This document shows positions 27,333 through 37,402 of a DNA stretch of 64,000 nucleotides, piece by piece; position 1 is the first letter of the stretch; the number at the start of each line of letters is the position of its first letter. The DNA is from Nocardioides marinus. Lineage in GTDB: Bacteria > Pseudomonadota > Alphaproteobacteria > Rhodobacterales > Rhodobacteraceae. Below the pieces are notes generated by a model. That model did no database searches and was not told the DNA's origin. It saw only the letters and a list, made by a program, of their open reading frames with translations. The stretch lies in NCBI GenBank assembly GCA_019801415.1, contig JAHVJD010000006.1, positions 1-64,000 of the forward strand, given 5' to 3'. The position numbers and the translations under genes are program-made.

Positions 27333-27346
27333 TTGTCAGCTGACAA
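27333..27346. repeat. parS-like palindrome overlapping the repC stop codon
   Basis: TTGTCAGCTGACAA again, 78 bases from the previous copy. The repC stop codon (27336-27338 on the minus strand) lies within it. Confidence 0.8.
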
Positions 27347-28499
27347 TTACAGCCGGTCTCTGGTTATTGAGAAGAGATTTCAGCATCGGTACTGGAGAAA
27401 ATTGACCTTCACGCGCCTTCTGGGCCAAGCTCCGCAAATAGGCACCGGGGCTACGAATGGTGCCCAACTTCTCCAACATGCAGAGAACAACGGTGGCGGC
27501 ATGTTTGCGCCCCATTGCAACCCGTGCATCATGTAGCACTGGGCCATCAATTCCCATCATGGGGATCAGTTTCTCAGCAATCCTGTCTGCATCTTGCCAA
27601 TTTCTAAGCTCATTAGGGTAGAAATCCTGAACACCAGGACAGGCTTGAACCAGCGCTGTGAGGTCAAGGGCAGGGGAGTTGGGTTCTGTGTCCAATTCTT
27701 CCGAGAGCTGAGAAGATGGGTGCACTGCCTTTGTTGCGGTTCTGCCGCTTTCGGCGGCGTCTTCAGAGTCAAAATCATATTTAATTGATTTCTGTATGTG
27801 CCGCTCATTTTGGCTGTCTGTGCCGCTCATCTGACCTGTCTTAATTTCATTCGCGGTCGCTTCGTTTGCCGATTGGTAGTGCGCGAGGGCCTGTGAGAGA
27901 TCGGACGCAGCTTGGGCTAGGGCGTTTTCACAGGGTTTGCGACGCAGCAGTTTGCGTACGGACTCTAGCAACTCGGCAGCGTCGTCCGACGCGACATCCA
28001 GAAGCTTCTGACGCAGAACCGCCACTCGGTCACGAAGGATCGCAAGCTGTTCCGCGCGGTATTGCACGGCCTGGGCAGTGTCATGGATCTGCGCGGCGTG
28101 TACGGCGAGGGGGGACAGGTCAAATCCGAAGGCCAGCTTGCAATCTCCGCCGCTGTGGCGGGCGTAACGCTTGCGGTTCGGGCTGCTGTGACGGCTGATG
28201 ATGCCCATCTCCACAAGGCGCGCCAGGTGACGCCGCAGTGTGCTTTCAGGCATGCCGTTCAGCCGCTCTGACAGCTTTCGATTCGAGGGGAACACGATCG
28301 CGCTGTGACGCTCCGGGGTGATTTCGCGATTCGGCAGAAATGTCAGCAAGGCCCTGAGCACACCGAGGGTGCGATGGCCAAGGTCAAATTCCGGGGCGGC
28401 AACGGTCAAGGCTGCCAGCAGTTCCCACTTGTCATGAGATTCCACTGTCAGGGCACACTGATCCAGTCGCCCAAACGAGGTTTGGGACGCCGTTTTCAT
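27336..28499 (-). CDS. repC: Plasmid replication initiator RepC
   Basis: A 387-residue RepC. The N-terminal half carries the winged-helix region typical of the family: ALLTFLP, IVFPSNRKLSERLNGMPESTLRRHLARLVEMGIISRHSSPNRKRYAR. The C-terminal half is conserved (ALVQACPGVQDFYPNELRNW, VALGRKHA-like AMGRKHAATVVLCMLEK). I chose the ATG at 28499 (MKTASQTSFGR), the usual RepC start; an in-frame upstream start at 28547 would read through the leader hairpin. RepC is the initiator and, by family knowledge, its own gene contains the origin; an AT-rich patch at 27765-27795 is a candidate. Expression is probably held down by the counter-transcribed RNA at 28587-28641. Confidence 0.95.
   Translation of the reverse strand: MKTASQTSFGRLDQCALTVESHDKWELLAALTVAAPEFDLGHRTLGVLRALLTFLPNREITPERHSAIVFPSNRKLSERLNGMPESTLRRHLARLVEMGIISRHSSPNRKRYARHSGGDCKLAFGFDLSPLAVHAAQIHDTAQAVQYRAEQLAILRDRVAVLRQKLLDVASDDAAELLESVRKLLRRKPCENALAQAASDLSQALAHYQSANEATANEIKTGQMSGTDSQNERHIQKSIKYDFDSEDAAESGRTATKAVHPSSQLSEELDTEPNSPALDLTALVQACPGVQDFYPNELRNWQDADRIAEKLIPMMGIDGPVLHDARVAMGRKHAATVVLCMLEKLGTIRSPGAYLRSLAQKAREGQFSPVPMLKSLLNNQRPAVIVS
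27765..27795. other. AT-rich patch in repC, candidate replication origin
   Basis: GTCAAAATCATATTTAATTG and adjoining bases form the most AT-rich stretch of repC. Origins of repABC replicons have been placed within repC, so this is the likely melting region. Inference only. Confidence 0.4.
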
Positions 28500-28532
28500 G
28501 TCATTTTTCACGAAAGGCCAAAAAATACCCAC

Positions 28533-28551
28533 CCCCATGCAACGCATGGAG
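28533..28551 (-). promoter_or_regulatory. Leader hairpin just upstream of repC
   Basis: On the minus strand CCATGC-GTT-GCATGG extends with a G-T pair to about 8 bp and is followed by GGGTATTTTTT before the repC start. It may act as an attenuator or mask the ribosome site when the counter-transcribed RNA binds the leader. Confidence 0.55.
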
Positions 28552-28580
28552 TTGACAGTCTCAACGGTGAAGGGCTATTC
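28552..28580 (+). promoter_or_regulatory. Promoter of the repB-repC counter-transcribed RNA
   Basis: A perfect -35 TTGACA (28552-28557), a 17-base spacer and CTATTC (28575-28580) on the strand opposite repABC. Confidence 0.7.
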
Positions 28581-28586
28581 CAAGGG

Positions 28587-28641
28587 TGCTAAATCTGAGA
28601 ACGGCCTTCTGGGATGTCATGTCCTGGGGGGCTTTTCTTTT
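28587..28641 (+). ncRNA. Counter-transcribed RNA (ctRNA/incA-type) controlling repC
   Basis: Predicted RNA of about 55 bases, antisense to the repB-repC leader. It starts near 28587 after a good promoter. It ends at a terminator hairpin, CCTTCTGGGA (28605-28614) / TCCTGGGGGG (28622-28631), a 10-bp stem with several G-U pairs, followed by CTTTTCTTTT. Position, orientation and size match the small antisense RNAs known from repABC replicons, which limit RepC synthesis and define incompatibility. The exact ends are estimates. Confidence 0.72.
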
Positions 28642-28691
28642 GCCGTCTGTTCGTGCCTCCTGTTTTGGTTTGCTCTGCTCGTCTTTGGTCT

Positions 28692-29669
28692 TCAGCCGTC
28701 GGCCTGGTCTTGCTGCCAGCGATGGTGAAGTTCTTGCAGGATGGTTTCCGCGTTCTCGTCGAACCAGCTCCCGAATCCCGGCGTGTCTTTCTTCGAAATG
28801 GTCAGGGTGATGCTCTTGCCCGTGGTTTTCAGCCCGGCCAGCGCGGCTCCGTCATGCGAATGCAGCGTACGGTTGGTGGCCGGGGCAGGGGTTGGCTTGT
28901 CGGGCTGGTTGAGCGCGTCATAGGCCTCTTGCGCGCGCGCCAGCACAGCCTCGAAACGGCCGTCAGAGTCCAGAGCCTGAAATTCTTCGGATTTGGTGTA
29001 AACGGTTGCGCGGATACGGGGGCCTTCTTCCTGAAACAGCTTGACCAGAGTCATCCAGCGTTCGCGCCCGATGCTGGGTGCTGCGCCGATTTCGCGCAGA
29101 AAGGGCAGGTCGAAAGCCGTGCCCACCTTCAGCATCCGCGACACCATTGGCAGGTCAATCGACAGGGCCGCTGCGATTGTCTGCCGGTCATACCCATCGG
29201 CCTGCAGCTGCGCCGCAAATGAGGCCTTCTCAATGAAGCTGAGGTCGAGGCGGGCGGTGTTTTCCTGCCCCTGCGCCATTACTAGGGCGTGGTCGTCCAG
29301 CTGCCGCACCATTGCCTTGACCGGCAGGCCAAGCTGTCGCAGCGCCATTAGACGGCGGCGGCCATAGACGATTTCGTAGCGTCCTGGCGACTTGGGGTGG
29401 GGGCGCAGCAGAACCGGAACCTGCTGGCCATAGGTCTTGAGACTCTCGACCAGTTGTTCGTGCGCTTCGCCACCAGTGGACAGGCGGTCTTCGTAGCCGG
29501 CATCGTCGATCAGACTGGTGTCGATCTCCTGCACCGCGCTTTCCTGCAGCTTGCTCAACGAGGATTGCAGAGCGCCAACCGCACCACGCGGCATCATCTT
29601 GGGCTTTGCCGCAGACGCTGCCGGGGTGCTGGGTTTCAGGGCGGAGTTCAGAATTCCTTTGCGTGCCAT
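28692..29669 (-). CDS. repB: Plasmid partitioning protein RepB (ParB-like)
   Basis: A 325-residue ParB-family protein. The N-terminus MARKGILNSALKPS is the usual RepB start. The ParB boxes follow: GQQVPVLLRPHPKSPGRYEIV and GRRR at 103-106. A helix-turn-helix comes next (RQTIAAALSIDLPMVSRMLKV). The ATG at 29669 shares a base with the repA stop (TGATG), so I prefer it over an upstream start at 29681. RepB should bind the TTGTCAGCTGACAA palindromes and, with RepA, move replicon copies apart. Confidence 0.95.
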   Translation of the reverse strand: MARKGILNSALKPSTPAASAAKPKMMPRGAVGALQSSLSKLQESAVQEIDTSLIDDAGYEDRLSTGGEAHEQLVESLKTYGQQVPVLLRPHPKSPGRYEIVYGRRRLMALRQLGLPVKAMVRQLDDHALVMAQGQENTARLDLSFIEKASFAAQLQADGYDRQTIAAALSIDLPMVSRMLKVGTAFDLPFLREIGAAPSIGRERWMTLVKLFQEEGPRIRATVYTKSEEFQALDSDGRFEAVLARAQEAYDALNQPDKPTPAPATNRTLHSHDGAALAGLKTTGKSITLTISKKDTPGFGSWFDENAETILQELHHRWQQDQADG

Positions 29670-30844
29670 CAACGCCTCCATGCCTGTTGAAGGAGCGATT
29701 CTATCTCGTCGTTAACTTGATTGAGTGAATCGACCGCACGGTCATAGGTTGACCTGTGAAACTGGGATCTTTCGACCTCATAGACGGTTTGCTGGGTCAG
29801 GCCGGCGTCGGAGATTGCGGTTGATTTCAGCATCGGCGCGACCATGACTTCTTCGCCGAACAGCTGGCGCATGAAAGCGACCACCTGCTGCTGCGGTCCG
29901 TCGTTGGGCTCATAGCGGTTGATGAGGAACCGGAGGAAGTCGAACTCCAGCGCAGCGCCGGCATCAGAGACCACGTCCAGAAGTTCGGCGGCCATTTGCA
30001 GGAACTGCGACATCGAGGCGATGTCCAGCATGTTCGGCACGACGGTAATCAACACGCCGGTTGACGCACAGAGCGCCGACATCGTCAGATAGCCGAGCTG
30101 TGGCGGGCAGTCGAAGATGATGACGTCGTAGTCCTGCTCGACTTCCTGCAGCGCAGCCGCCATTCGGGCAAAGAAGGCGGGCTGCACATTGTTCAGCAGC
30201 GCCTGTGGTGTCTCGTGCTCGAACTCCTGCAGAATCAGCCCGCCAGGGGCCAGGTCAAGACCGCAGAAGTAGGTCTTCTGGATGATCTGGCGCATCGGTA
30301 CCGGATCGTCATAGCGGATCGCATCATAGATGGTCCCTGTTTCCAGGAAATCGACCTCGGGGCGATAGCCAAACAGCGTTGTTAGAGACGCCTGTGGGTC
30401 AATGTCGACCGCCAGAACCCGGTAGCCCTTGAGGGCAAGGCGTTGGGCGGTGTGAATCGACGAGGTGGTTTTGCCCGAGCCGCCCTTAAAATTCAGAAAC
30501 GACAAAACCTGCACCTTGTCGCCCTCGCGGCGACCGCGCAGGTACGTGCCCGGGGTCTTGGCCGCGGCATCCAGGATCTTGCGCATCTCCATGAGGTCCG
30601 CAGCGGAGTAGTGACGCCGCCCCCCGGGCGTGGTGTGAACTTCGGGCAGTTTGCCATCGAAATGCAGCTTGCGCAGGAAGCTGGGAGAGATGCCAAGCAT
30701 TTCGGCCGCTTCGCCCGCGCTGAACAGGCGCAGTTCCTTCCTTGCGTCCGGCGCGAAACTCTGCAGCATGTGGCTTTCGAGGGCCGCGCTGAGGTTTTCC
30801 GCGTTCTCGCGGATACGTTGATTTATATGGAGTGCCTCTGCCAC
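29669..30844 (-). CDS. repA: Plasmid partitioning protein RepA (ParA-like ATPase)
   Basis: A 391-residue ParA-family ATPase. The N-terminal MerR-like helix-turn-helix (about residues 40-90, LFSAGEAAEMLGISPSFLRK) precedes the deviant Walker A KGGSGKTT at 120-127, AVDIDPQASLT, and the Walker B-type IIFDCPPQLGYLT. RepA represses the repABC promoter and drives partition with RepB. A GTG start at 30844 is chosen because GAGAGGG lies six bases upstream; the next in-frame ATG is 25 codons downstream and would cut into the helical N-terminus. Confidence 0.95.
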   Translation of the reverse strand: MAEALHINQRIRENAENLSAALESHMLQSFAPDARKELRLFSAGEAAEMLGISPSFLRKLHFDGKLPEVHTTPGGRRHYSAADLMEMRKILDAAAKTPGTYLRGRREGDKVQVLSFLNFKGGSGKTTSSIHTAQRLALKGYRVLAVDIDPQASLTTLFGYRPEVDFLETGTIYDAIRYDDPVPMRQIIQKTYFCGLDLAPGGLILQEFEHETPQALLNNVQPAFFARMAAALQEVEQDYDVIIFDCPPQLGYLTMSALCASTGVLITVVPNMLDIASMSQFLQMAAELLDVVSDAGAALEFDFLRFLINRYEPNDGPQQQVVAFMRQLFGEEVMVAPMLKSTAISDAGLTQQTVYEVERSQFHRSTYDRAVDSLNQVNDEIESLLQQAWRR

Positions 30845-31453
30845 CTGCTGCCCTCTCGATAGTAACGCTGTTTTGCGTCAGCGCCTTATTTATCGTTTCT
30901 ATACGCAATGCCGGCGGGTCGATGCAACAGATTCCTTGATTTTTCAATTGCCAAGCCGGGAGAGCAGTCTCGTCGGGGCTGTCACAGGTGCACGAACAAC
31001 CCGCGTTAATTGTCTGAAAACACTAAGACAAACAGTCCGAGTGCGACCCACAGGCGGCGCCTATGAGCATCGGGGGCCGACGAGCGCGCGTGCGAATTTG
31101 TCCCGTGCAGGCGAATCAAGCGGCGGCCGCGGGTGTGGGGCAGGGGTGGGCGCAAAACGGGGCCATTAATAGGAGTGGCCTCGACAGAGGCTAGGGATGT
31201 GCGGCGCGCTACCGACGCCTCCGAGGCGCGGCAAACTGGCCCGTTTGCGGCGAAGTCTGTGGAAAACACGTCCTATCAGGGCGCGAACCCTTGCCATTCG
31301 GCGGCAAATTTGATTCGAGTGCGCGCGGGAAAAAAGGCCCGGCACCGCTGCGTTGCGTCGACCATGACCAATGCCGGCGTTTTCTTTGTCTCGACCGCCG
31401 GAAACAGATAAGAACCGCCACGGGAATCGGCCTCGGAAGGACGTAAGCCAGAT
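30845..31453. other. Divergent intergenic region repA / nqrA
   Basis: These 609 bases have no convincing gene. They must hold the repA promoter, whose first 70 bases are AT-rich, and the nqrA promoter and leader. An inverted TTGCGT (30873-30878) / ACGCAA (30903-30908) pair lies just upstream of repA. The GC-rich part near 31080-31240 has only short hairpins, and I could not place promoter boxes. Confidence 0.5.
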
Positions 31454-32797
31454 ATGAAAACATTTAACTTGAGGAAGGGGCTGGATCTGCCGGTGACAGG
31501 CGCACCGGAACAGACCATCCAACCGGGCCCGGCCATCACGTCGGTGGCGGTGCTGGGACCGGATTACCTAGGGCTGAAGCCGCGCATGCTGGTACAGGAA
31601 GGCGACGAAGTGCGCCGCGGCACGCCGTTGTTCTGCCACAAGGACACAGAAGCCGCGATGATGGTGGCGCCACTGACCGGCAAGGTCGTGGCGATCAATC
31701 GTGGCGCGCGCCGAGTGTTGCAGAGCGTGGTGATCGCGGTCACCGATGCCGAGGATGCGGGCGTCGATTTCTCCGCCACCGGCGCTTCCGACAGTGCCGA
31801 AGGCCTGACGGAGAAGCTTTGCGCCGCGGGTCTGTGGACCTCCTTCCGCACGCGCCCCTATTCGAAGATGCCGCAACCGGGCAGCAAGCCCAACGCGATC
31901 TTCGTGACCGCAATGGATTCCGAACCGCTGGCTGCCGATGCCGCGGTGATCATCAATGACGCTGCCGATGCGTTCGAAACCGGCTTGAAAGCGATCACGC
32001 TGCTGACCGAGGGCACAACCTTCCTGTGCCAGAAGGCAGGCGACAGCATTCCCGGCGGCGACATCGCAGGCGTCGAAGCTGCGGCCTTCTCCGGTCCGCA
32101 CCCCTCGGGGCTGGCGGGCACGCACATCCACTTCCTGCACCCGCTGCAGGCGGAGGATGAAGTCTGGACGATTTCCTACCAGGACGTGATCGCGATCGGC
32201 CGCCTGCTGCAGACCGGTCATCTCGACCCGTCGCGAGTGGTAGCGCTGGCCGGTCCGGCCACCCGCAATCCGCGACTGGTCCGCACCGTGATGGGGGCCG
32301 CGATCGACGAGCTGACCCGCGGCGAGATCGCGGTGGACGGACCCGTTCGGGTCATCTCCGGTTCGATCCTTTCGGGTCGTGAGGCCGCCGGGCCGCTGGC
32401 CTATCTGGGTCGCTTCGCCCGCCAGGTTGCCCTGATCGAGGAAGACCGCAAGCAGATTCCGCTGGGCTGGATCCGTCCGATGGCCAGCAAATTTGCTGTG
32501 CAACCGGTGCTTGGCTCGGCGTTGTCGCGCAAATTGTTCAACCTGACCAGCAACCTCAACGGCGGTCGCCGTGCGATGGTGCCCACCGGCACCTTCGAAC
32601 AGCTGATGCCGCAGGACTACCTGCCGACGCAGCTGCTGCGCGCTCTGCTGGTCATGGACACCGATACCGCACAGGCGTTGGGTGCGCTGGAGCTGGACGA
32701 GGAAGACATGGGCCTCGTCGGCTTTGCCTGCCCGGCCAAGTACGAATACGGGCTCGCGCTGCGCGACTGCCTGACCAAGATTGAAAAGGAGGGCTGA
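31454..32797 (+). CDS. nqrA: Na+-translocating NADH:quinone reductase subunit A
   Basis: A 447-residue cytoplasmic NqrA. The N-terminus [16 protein letters not shown], the barrel-sandwich region ([46 protein letters not shown]), [18 protein letters not shown] and the late [21 protein letters not shown] are all family-typical. It heads nqrABCDEF, which pumps Na+ while passing electrons from NADH to ubiquinone. The next gene begins five bases after the stop. Confidence 0.97.
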   Translation: MKTFNLRKGLDLPVTGAPEQTIQPGPAITSVAVLGPDYLGLKPRMLVQEGDEVRRGTPLFCHKDTEAAMMVAPLTGKVVAINRGARRVLQSVVIAVTDAEDAGVDFSATGASDSAEGLTEKLCAAGLWTSFRTRPYSKMPQPGSKPNAIFVTAMDSEPLAADAAVIINDAADAFETGLKAITLLTEGTTFLCQKAGDSIPGGDIAGVEAAAFSGPHPSGLAGTHIHFLHPLQAEDEVWTISYQDVIAIGRLLQTGHLDPSRVVALAGPATRNPRLVRTVMGAAIDELTRGEIAVDGPVRVISGSILSGREAAGPLAYLGRFARQVALIEEDRKQIPLGWIRPMASKFAVQPVLGSALSRKLFNLTSNLNGGRRAMVPTGTFEQLMPQDYLPTQLLRALLVMDTDTAQALGALELDEEDMGLVGFACPAKYEYGLALRDCLTKIEKEG

Positions 32798-32802
32798 GCC
32801 GG

Positions 32803-34011
32803 ATGGGATTGCGCAGCTTCTTTGACAGAATCGAGCCGCACTTTGAAAAGGGCGGCAAATACGAGAAGTACTTCCCCGTCTATGAGATGGTGGAATCCTT
32901 CCTGTATACGCCAAAAACCGTTACCACCGTGGCCCCGCATGCGCGTTCTTACGTCGACATGAAGCGGATCATGACCTACGTGGTGATCGCCACCATTCCC
33001 TGCATTCTGTGGGGCATGTGGAATACCGGTTATCAGGCAAACTCGGCGATTGCCGCGCTGGGGGCCGATGCGGCAACCGGCTGGCGCATTGCCGTCCTGA
33101 ACATGCTGGGCATTTCGCTGGATGCCGCGAACCCGATGGCGAACATCGCCCATGGTTTCCTGTATTTCCTGCCGATCTACATCGTGACGCTGGTTGCGGG
33201 TGGTATCTTCGAGGTGATCTTTGCCACCGTGCGCGGCCACGAGGTGAACGAGGGCTTCCTTGTGACCTCGATGCTGTACACGCTGATCATGCCGGCGTCG
33301 GCCCCGTTGTGGCAGGTGGCGCTGGGGATCATCTTTGGTGTGGTCATTGGCAAGGAAGTCTTTGGCGGTACAGGCAAAAACTTCCTGAACCCGGCACTGA
33401 CCGGCCGCGCGTTCCTGTATTTTGCCTACCCGGCCAACATGTCCGGCGACAGTGTCTGGACCCCGGTTGACGGGTTCTCCGGCGCGACCGCGCTGGGGGT
33501 GTCCGCCGCTGAGGGCGTGCAGGCGCTGGCCGCGAAGGGTATTGAGTGGTCCGATGCCTTCTATGGCACGATCCAGGGAAGCTTTGGCGAAACCTCGACC
33601 CTGGCCTGCGCCATTGGCCTCGTGTTCCTCCTGGCCACCAAGATCGCCAACTGGCGTCTGATCGTGGGCTGCCTGGGGGGCATGATCGCCTTCTCGATGC
33701 TGCTGAACCTGATCGGTTCCGACACCAACCCGATGTTCGCAATGCCCTGGTACTGGCACCTGGTGCTCGGTGGCTATGCCTTTGGCCTGGTGTTCATGGT
33801 GACCGAGCCGGTTTCGGCCAGCCACACCAACGTCGGCCGCTACATCTACGGTGCCCTCATCGGCGTCATGGTCGTGCTGATCCGGGTGCTGAACCCGGCC
33901 TTCCCCGAAGGCATGATGCTGGCAATCCTTTTCGGCAACGTCTTTGCACCGCTGATCGACTATTTCGTCGTGCAGGCAAACATCAAACGGAGGGCACGCC
34001 GCCATGGCTGA
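32803..34011 (+). CDS. nqrB: Na+-translocating NADH:quinone reductase subunit B
   Basis: A 402-residue membrane subunit with about ten helices. Thr229 in GFSGATALG is the site where ApbE attaches FMN through a phosphoester bond. The N-terminal [20 protein letters not shown] segment is typical of NqrB. It forms the Na+ path with NqrD and NqrE. Its last eight bases overlap nqrC. Confidence 0.97.
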   Translation: MGLRSFFDRIEPHFEKGGKYEKYFPVYEMVESFLYTPKTVTTVAPHARSYVDMKRIMTYVVIATIPCILWGMWNTGYQANSAIAALGADAATGWRIAVLNMLGISLDAANPMANIAHGFLYFLPIYIVTLVAGGIFEVIFATVRGHEVNEGFLVTSMLYTLIMPASAPLWQVALGIIFGVVIGKEVFGGTGKNFLNPALTGRAFLYFAYPANMSGDSVWTPVDGFSGATALGVSAAEGVQALAAKGIEWSDAFYGTIQGSFGETSTLACAIGLVFLLATKIANWRLIVGCLGGMIAFSMLLNLIGSDTNPMFAMPWYWHLVLGGYAFGLVFMVTEPVSASHTNVGRYIYGALIGVMVVLIRVLNPAFPEGMMLAILFGNVFAPLIDYFVVQANIKRRARRHG

Positions 34012-34807
34012 TTCCGAAAGCAAGGGCCTGATTGGCCGCTTCCTTGCCGCATCGCCGGATTCGGTGGGCAAGACCGTGACCGTGGCGGTGGCAATCTGCC
34101 TGCTGGCCTCGATGATCGTCTCCGCCGCCGCTGTGAGCCTGCGCCCGGTCCAGGAGAGCAACAAGAAACGTGACAAGCAGCTGAACGTGTTGCAGGTGGC
34201 GGGGCTGTATCGGCCCGAGGAAAACGTGGCCGAGGCCTTCAAGGCCTTCGAACCGCGTGTTCTGGATCTGGAGACCGGTGAGTTCACGGATCGCTTTGAT
34301 GCGTCCAGCTTCGACGATCTGGCCGCCGCACAGGATCCGGAACTGAGCCGCGCTCTGGAGAATGATCCGGCCGGCATCGGCCGCCAGTCGCGCTACAAGA
34401 CCGTCTACCTGCTGCGCGAGGAAAACGGCGATCTGGACAAGGTAATCCTGCCGATCCACGGCTATGGCCTGTGGTCGACCCTCTATGGCTTCATCGCTCT
34501 GGAAGAGAACGGTAACGACATCTTTGGTCTGCAGTTCTACCAACATGGCGAAACGCCGGGCCTTGGTGCCGAGGTCGACAACCCGCGTTGGAAGGCCCTG
34601 TGGCCGGGCAAGAAGCTGCGGGATGAAACCGGGGCGTTGCAGATTTCGGTTGCCAAAACGCAAGGACCGGCCGGACCGGAGCACCACATCGATGCCTTGG
34701 CCGGTGCAACGCTGACCTCTGTTGGCGTGGACAACCTGGTGAAATTCTGGATGGGCGAGGAGGGCTACGGTCCGTTCCTGAAAGCCCTGCAAGCGGGAGA
34801 GCTCTGA
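34004..34807 (+). CDS. nqrC: Na+-translocating NADH:quinone reductase subunit C
   Basis: A 267-residue subunit with one N-terminal membrane helix (about residues 23-45) and a periplasmic domain. Thr236 in [13 protein letters not shown] is the covalent FMN site, matching the one in NqrB and the need for apbE downstream. The [16 protein letters not shown] and [12 protein letters not shown] stretches are family-typical. The start overlaps nqrB. Confidence 0.97.
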   Translation: MADSESKGLIGRFLAASPDSVGKTVTVAVAICLLASMIVSAAAVSLRPVQESNKKRDKQLNVLQVAGLYRPEENVAEAFKAFEPRVLDLETGEFTDRFDASSFDDLAAAQDPELSRALENDPAGIGRQSRYKTVYLLREENGDLDKVILPIHGYGLWSTLYGFIALEENGNDIFGLQFYQHGETPGLGAEVDNPRWKALWPGKKLRDETGALQISVAKTQGPAGPEHHIDALAGATLTSVGVDNLVKFWMGEEGYGPFLKALQAGEL

Positions 34808-34808
34808 T

Positions 34809-35462
34809 ATGGCGCAGACCAAGAAAGACATGCTGGTCGACCCGCTGGTCGACAACAACCCGATCACCCTGCAGGTGCTGGGCATTTGTTCGGCGTTGGC
34901 GGTAACCTCCTCGTTGCAGGTGGCCTTCGTGATGACGCTGGCGGTGACTTTCGTGACCGCGTTCTCCTCGATGTTCATCTCGATCCTGCGCAACCAGATC
35001 CCGGGTTCGATCCGGATCATCGTGCAGATGGTGATCATCGCTTCTTTGGTGATCCTGGTGGACCAGGTGCTGAAGGCCTACGCGTTTGAAATCTCGAAGA
35101 CTCTGTCGGTCTTCGTCGGCCTGATCATCACCAACTGTATCGTGATGGGCCGCGCCGAAGCCTTTGCCATGAAGAACCCGCCTGTGGCGTCCTTCATCGA
35201 TGGCGTCGGCAACGGTCTGGGCTACGGGCTGATCCTGATGCTGGTCGGCTTCATCCGCGAGCTGTTCGGCGCTGGATCGCTGTTCGGCGTAACCATCCTG
35301 GAGACCGTGAACAACGGCGGCTGGTATGTACCGAACGGCATGCTGCTGCTGCCGCCCTCGGCGTTCTTCATCATCGGCCTGATCATCTGGGCGTTCCGCA
35401 CCTGGAAGCCGGCGCAGGTGGAAGAGCGTGAATTCAAAATCCAAACCGTGGAGGCGCACTGA
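34809..35462 (+). CDS. nqrD: Na+-translocating NADH:quinone reductase subunit D
   Basis: A 217-residue membrane protein with six helices, homologous to RnfE/NqrD. Segments such as [37 protein letters not shown] and [18 protein letters not shown] include the half-membrane Cys that co-ligates an iron centre with NqrE. The start is one base after the nqrC stop and the end overlaps nqrE (TGATG). Confidence 0.97.
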   Translation: MAQTKKDMLVDPLVDNNPITLQVLGICSALAVTSSLQVAFVMTLAVTFVTAFSSMFISILRNQIPGSIRIIVQMVIIASLVILVDQVLKAYAFEISKTLSVFVGLIITNCIVMGRAEAFAMKNPPVASFIDGVGNGLGYGLILMLVGFIRELFGAGSLFGVTILETVNNGGWYVPNGMLLLPPSAFFIIGLIIWAFRTWKPAQVEEREFKIQTVEAH

Positions 35463-36070
35463 TGGAGGGGCTTATTTCCCTGGCCGTCAAGGCCATCTTT
35501 GTTGAAAACCTGGCGCTGTCCTTCTTTCTGGGCATGTGTACCTTCATCGCTGTGTCAAAGAAGATCTCGACCGCGCTCGGTCTGGGTATCTCCGTCATGC
35601 TGGTGCAGGCCATCACGGTTCCGGCCAACAACCTGCTGCTGACCTACCTGCTGAAACCCGGTGCGCTGGCCTGGGCAGGCTTTCCCGATGTGGATCTGAC
35701 CTTCCTTGGCCTGATCTCTTATATCGGCGTGATCGCGGCGATGGTGCAGATCCTGGAGATGATCCTCGATAAGTACTTCCCGCCGCTCTACAACGCGTTG
35801 GGGATCTTCCTTCCGCTGATCACGGTGAACTGTGCGATCCTTGGCGGTTCGCTGTTCATGGTGGAACGCGACTACAACTTTGCCGAGGCGGCGACCTATG
35901 GTCTGTCCTCCGGCTTTGGTTGGGCTCTGGCGATCACCGCAATGGCCGGTGTGCGCGAGAAGCTGAAATACTCCGACGTGCCGGATGGTCTGCAGGGCCT
36001 GGGCATCACCTTCATCACCGCAGGTCTGATGGCGCTGGCCTTCATGTCCTTCAGCGGCGTCAAACTGTAA
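35462..36070 (+). CDS. nqrE: Na+-translocating NADH:quinone reductase subunit E
   Basis: A 202-residue membrane protein with six helices, paired with NqrD. The N-terminal [22 protein letters not shown] and the central [22 protein letters not shown] carry the conserved Cys residues that hold the intramembrane iron. It is coupled to nqrD by a one-base overlap. Confidence 0.97.
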   Translation: MEGLISLAVKAIFVENLALSFFLGMCTFIAVSKKISTALGLGISVMLVQAITVPANNLLLTYLLKPGALAWAGFPDVDLTFLGLISYIGVIAAMVQILEMILDKYFPPLYNALGIFLPLITVNCAILGGSLFMVERDYNFAEAATYGLSSGFGWALAITAMAGVREKLKYSDVPDGLQGLGITFITAGLMALAFMSFSGVKL

Positions 36071-36085
36071 GGGAGCGCGGAAAAC

Positions 36086-37309
36086 ATGGAAACTTTCACG
36101 CTCGGCGTTGCGCTATTCACGGTGATCGTGCTGGCGCTGGTGACCATCATCCTGGTCGCCCGCTCACGCCTGGTCTCGTCCGGCAACGTCAATATCACCA
36201 TCAACGGTGAAAAAACCATCTCGGTCCCCGCGGGCGGCAAGCTGCTGCAAACGCTGGCAGCCGAGAAGCTGTTCGTCCCGTCCGCCTGTGGCGGCGGCGG
36301 CACCTGCGCGCAGTGTCGGGTGCGGGTGCATTCTGGCGGCGGCTCGATCCTGCCGACCGAGGAAAGCCACATCACCAAGCGCGAGGCCGCCTGCGGCGAC
36401 CGCCTGTCCTGTCAGGTTGCGGTCAAGCAGGACATGGAAGTCGAAGTTCCCGAAGAGGTCTTCGGCGTCAAGAAATGGCGCTGCAAGGTGCGCTCCAACG
36501 ACAACGTGGCGACCTTCATCAAGGCGCTGGTGCTGGAGCTGCCCGAGGGCGAGGACGTCAACTTCCGCGCCGGTGGCTACATCCAGATCGAAGCGCCCGC
36601 GCATCGTCTGAAGTACACCGACTTCGATGTGCAGGAAGAATACCGCGAGGACTGGGACCGCTTTAACCTGTGGCAGTATGAATCTGTCGTGGATGAGCCG
36701 ATCGAGCGCGCCTATTCGATGGCGAACTACCCGGACGAAAAGGGCATTATCATGCTGAACGTCCGTGTGGCGTCGCCCCCGCCGGGTTCGACCGATATTC
36801 CGCCGGGCAAGATGTCGTCCTACATCTTCAACCTGAAACCGGGTGACGAAGTCACCATTTCCGGCCCGTTTGGCGAGTTCTTTGCCCGCGATACGCAGAA
36901 GGAAATGGTGTTCATCGGCGGCGGCGCCGGTATGGCACCGATGCGCTCGCATATCTTCGACCAGCTGAAACGGCTGGAGAACCGCGACCGCAAGATCACC
37001 TTCTGGTACGGTGCGCGTTCGAAGAAGGAGATGTTCTTCGTCGAGGACTTCGACAAGCTGGCCGAGGAGTTCGACAACTTCGAATGGCATGTCGCCCTGT
37101 CGGATGCTCAGCCGGAGGACAACTGGAAAGGCTATACTGGCTTCATCCACAATGTTCTGTACGAGGAGTACCTCAAGAACCACCCGGCGCCGGAAGACTG
37201 CGAGTTCTACATGTGTGGTCCGCCGATCATGAACCAGTCGGTGATCAACATGCTGCTGGATCTTGGTGTCGACCGCGAAGACATCATGCTGGACGATTTC
37301 GGCGGTTAA
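36086..37309 (+). CDS. nqrF: Na+-translocating NADH:quinone reductase subunit F
   Basis: A 407-residue NADH-oxidising subunit. An N-terminal membrane helix (about 3-25) precedes a [2Fe-2S] domain with Cys68, Cys74, Cys77 and Cys109. The FAD domain follows, with RAYSMANYP at 209-217, then the NADH domain ([18 protein letters not shown] and [12 protein letters not shown]). It passes electrons from NADH via FAD to the iron-sulfur centre and on to NqrB/C. It is the last structural gene; a terminator follows 23 bases later. Confidence 0.97.
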   Translation: METFTLGVALFTVIVLALVTIILVARSRLVSSGNVNITINGEKTISVPAGGKLLQTLAAEKLFVPSACGGGGTCAQCRVRVHSGGGSILPTEESHITKREAACGDRLSCQVAVKQDMEVEVPEEVFGVKKWRCKVRSNDNVATFIKALVLELPEGEDVNFRAGGYIQIEAPAHRLKYTDFDVQEEYREDWDRFNLWQYESVVDEPIERAYSMANYPDEKGIIMLNVRVASPPPGSTDIPPGKMSSYIFNLKPGDEVTISGPFGEFFARDTQKEMVFIGGGAGMAPMRSHIFDQLKRLENRDRKITFWYGARSKKEMFFVEDFDKLAEEFDNFEWHVALSDAQPEDNWKGYTGFIHNVLYEEYLKNHPAPEDCEFYMCGPPIMNQSVINMLLDLGVDREDIMLDDFGG

Positions 37310-37332
37310 ACCTCCGAGCCATCAAGACTGCG

Positions 37333-37363
37333 AAAACCCCGGATGCTTGCGTCCGGGGTTTTT
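37333..37363. terminator. Terminator between nqrF and the convergent toxin gene
   Basis: AAAACCCCGGA (37333-37343) pairs with TCCGGGGTTTT (37352-37362), an 11-bp perfect stem, followed by T. A/T tracts at both ends let it work in both directions, serving nqr and the minus-strand toxin-antitoxin operon. Confidence 0.88.
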
Positions 37364-37402
37364 GGCATTGGAGGCTTGAGGCCAATAGGGTAGGGGAGGG
37401 GA

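Larger units (their letters stand above)
27041..27335. other. Intergenic region hutI-repC
   Basis: These 295 bases are relatively AT-rich near hutI. They hold the hut promoter and operator candidate (27095-27110) and two parS-like palindromes, the second extending into repC. An open frame around 27160-27300 without a start resembles no gene I can name. Confidence 0.6.

Noticed and set aside
28500-28547. Upstream start of RepC at 28547
   Set aside because: It would translate the leader hairpin; RepC proteins normally begin close to MKTA, as at 28499.
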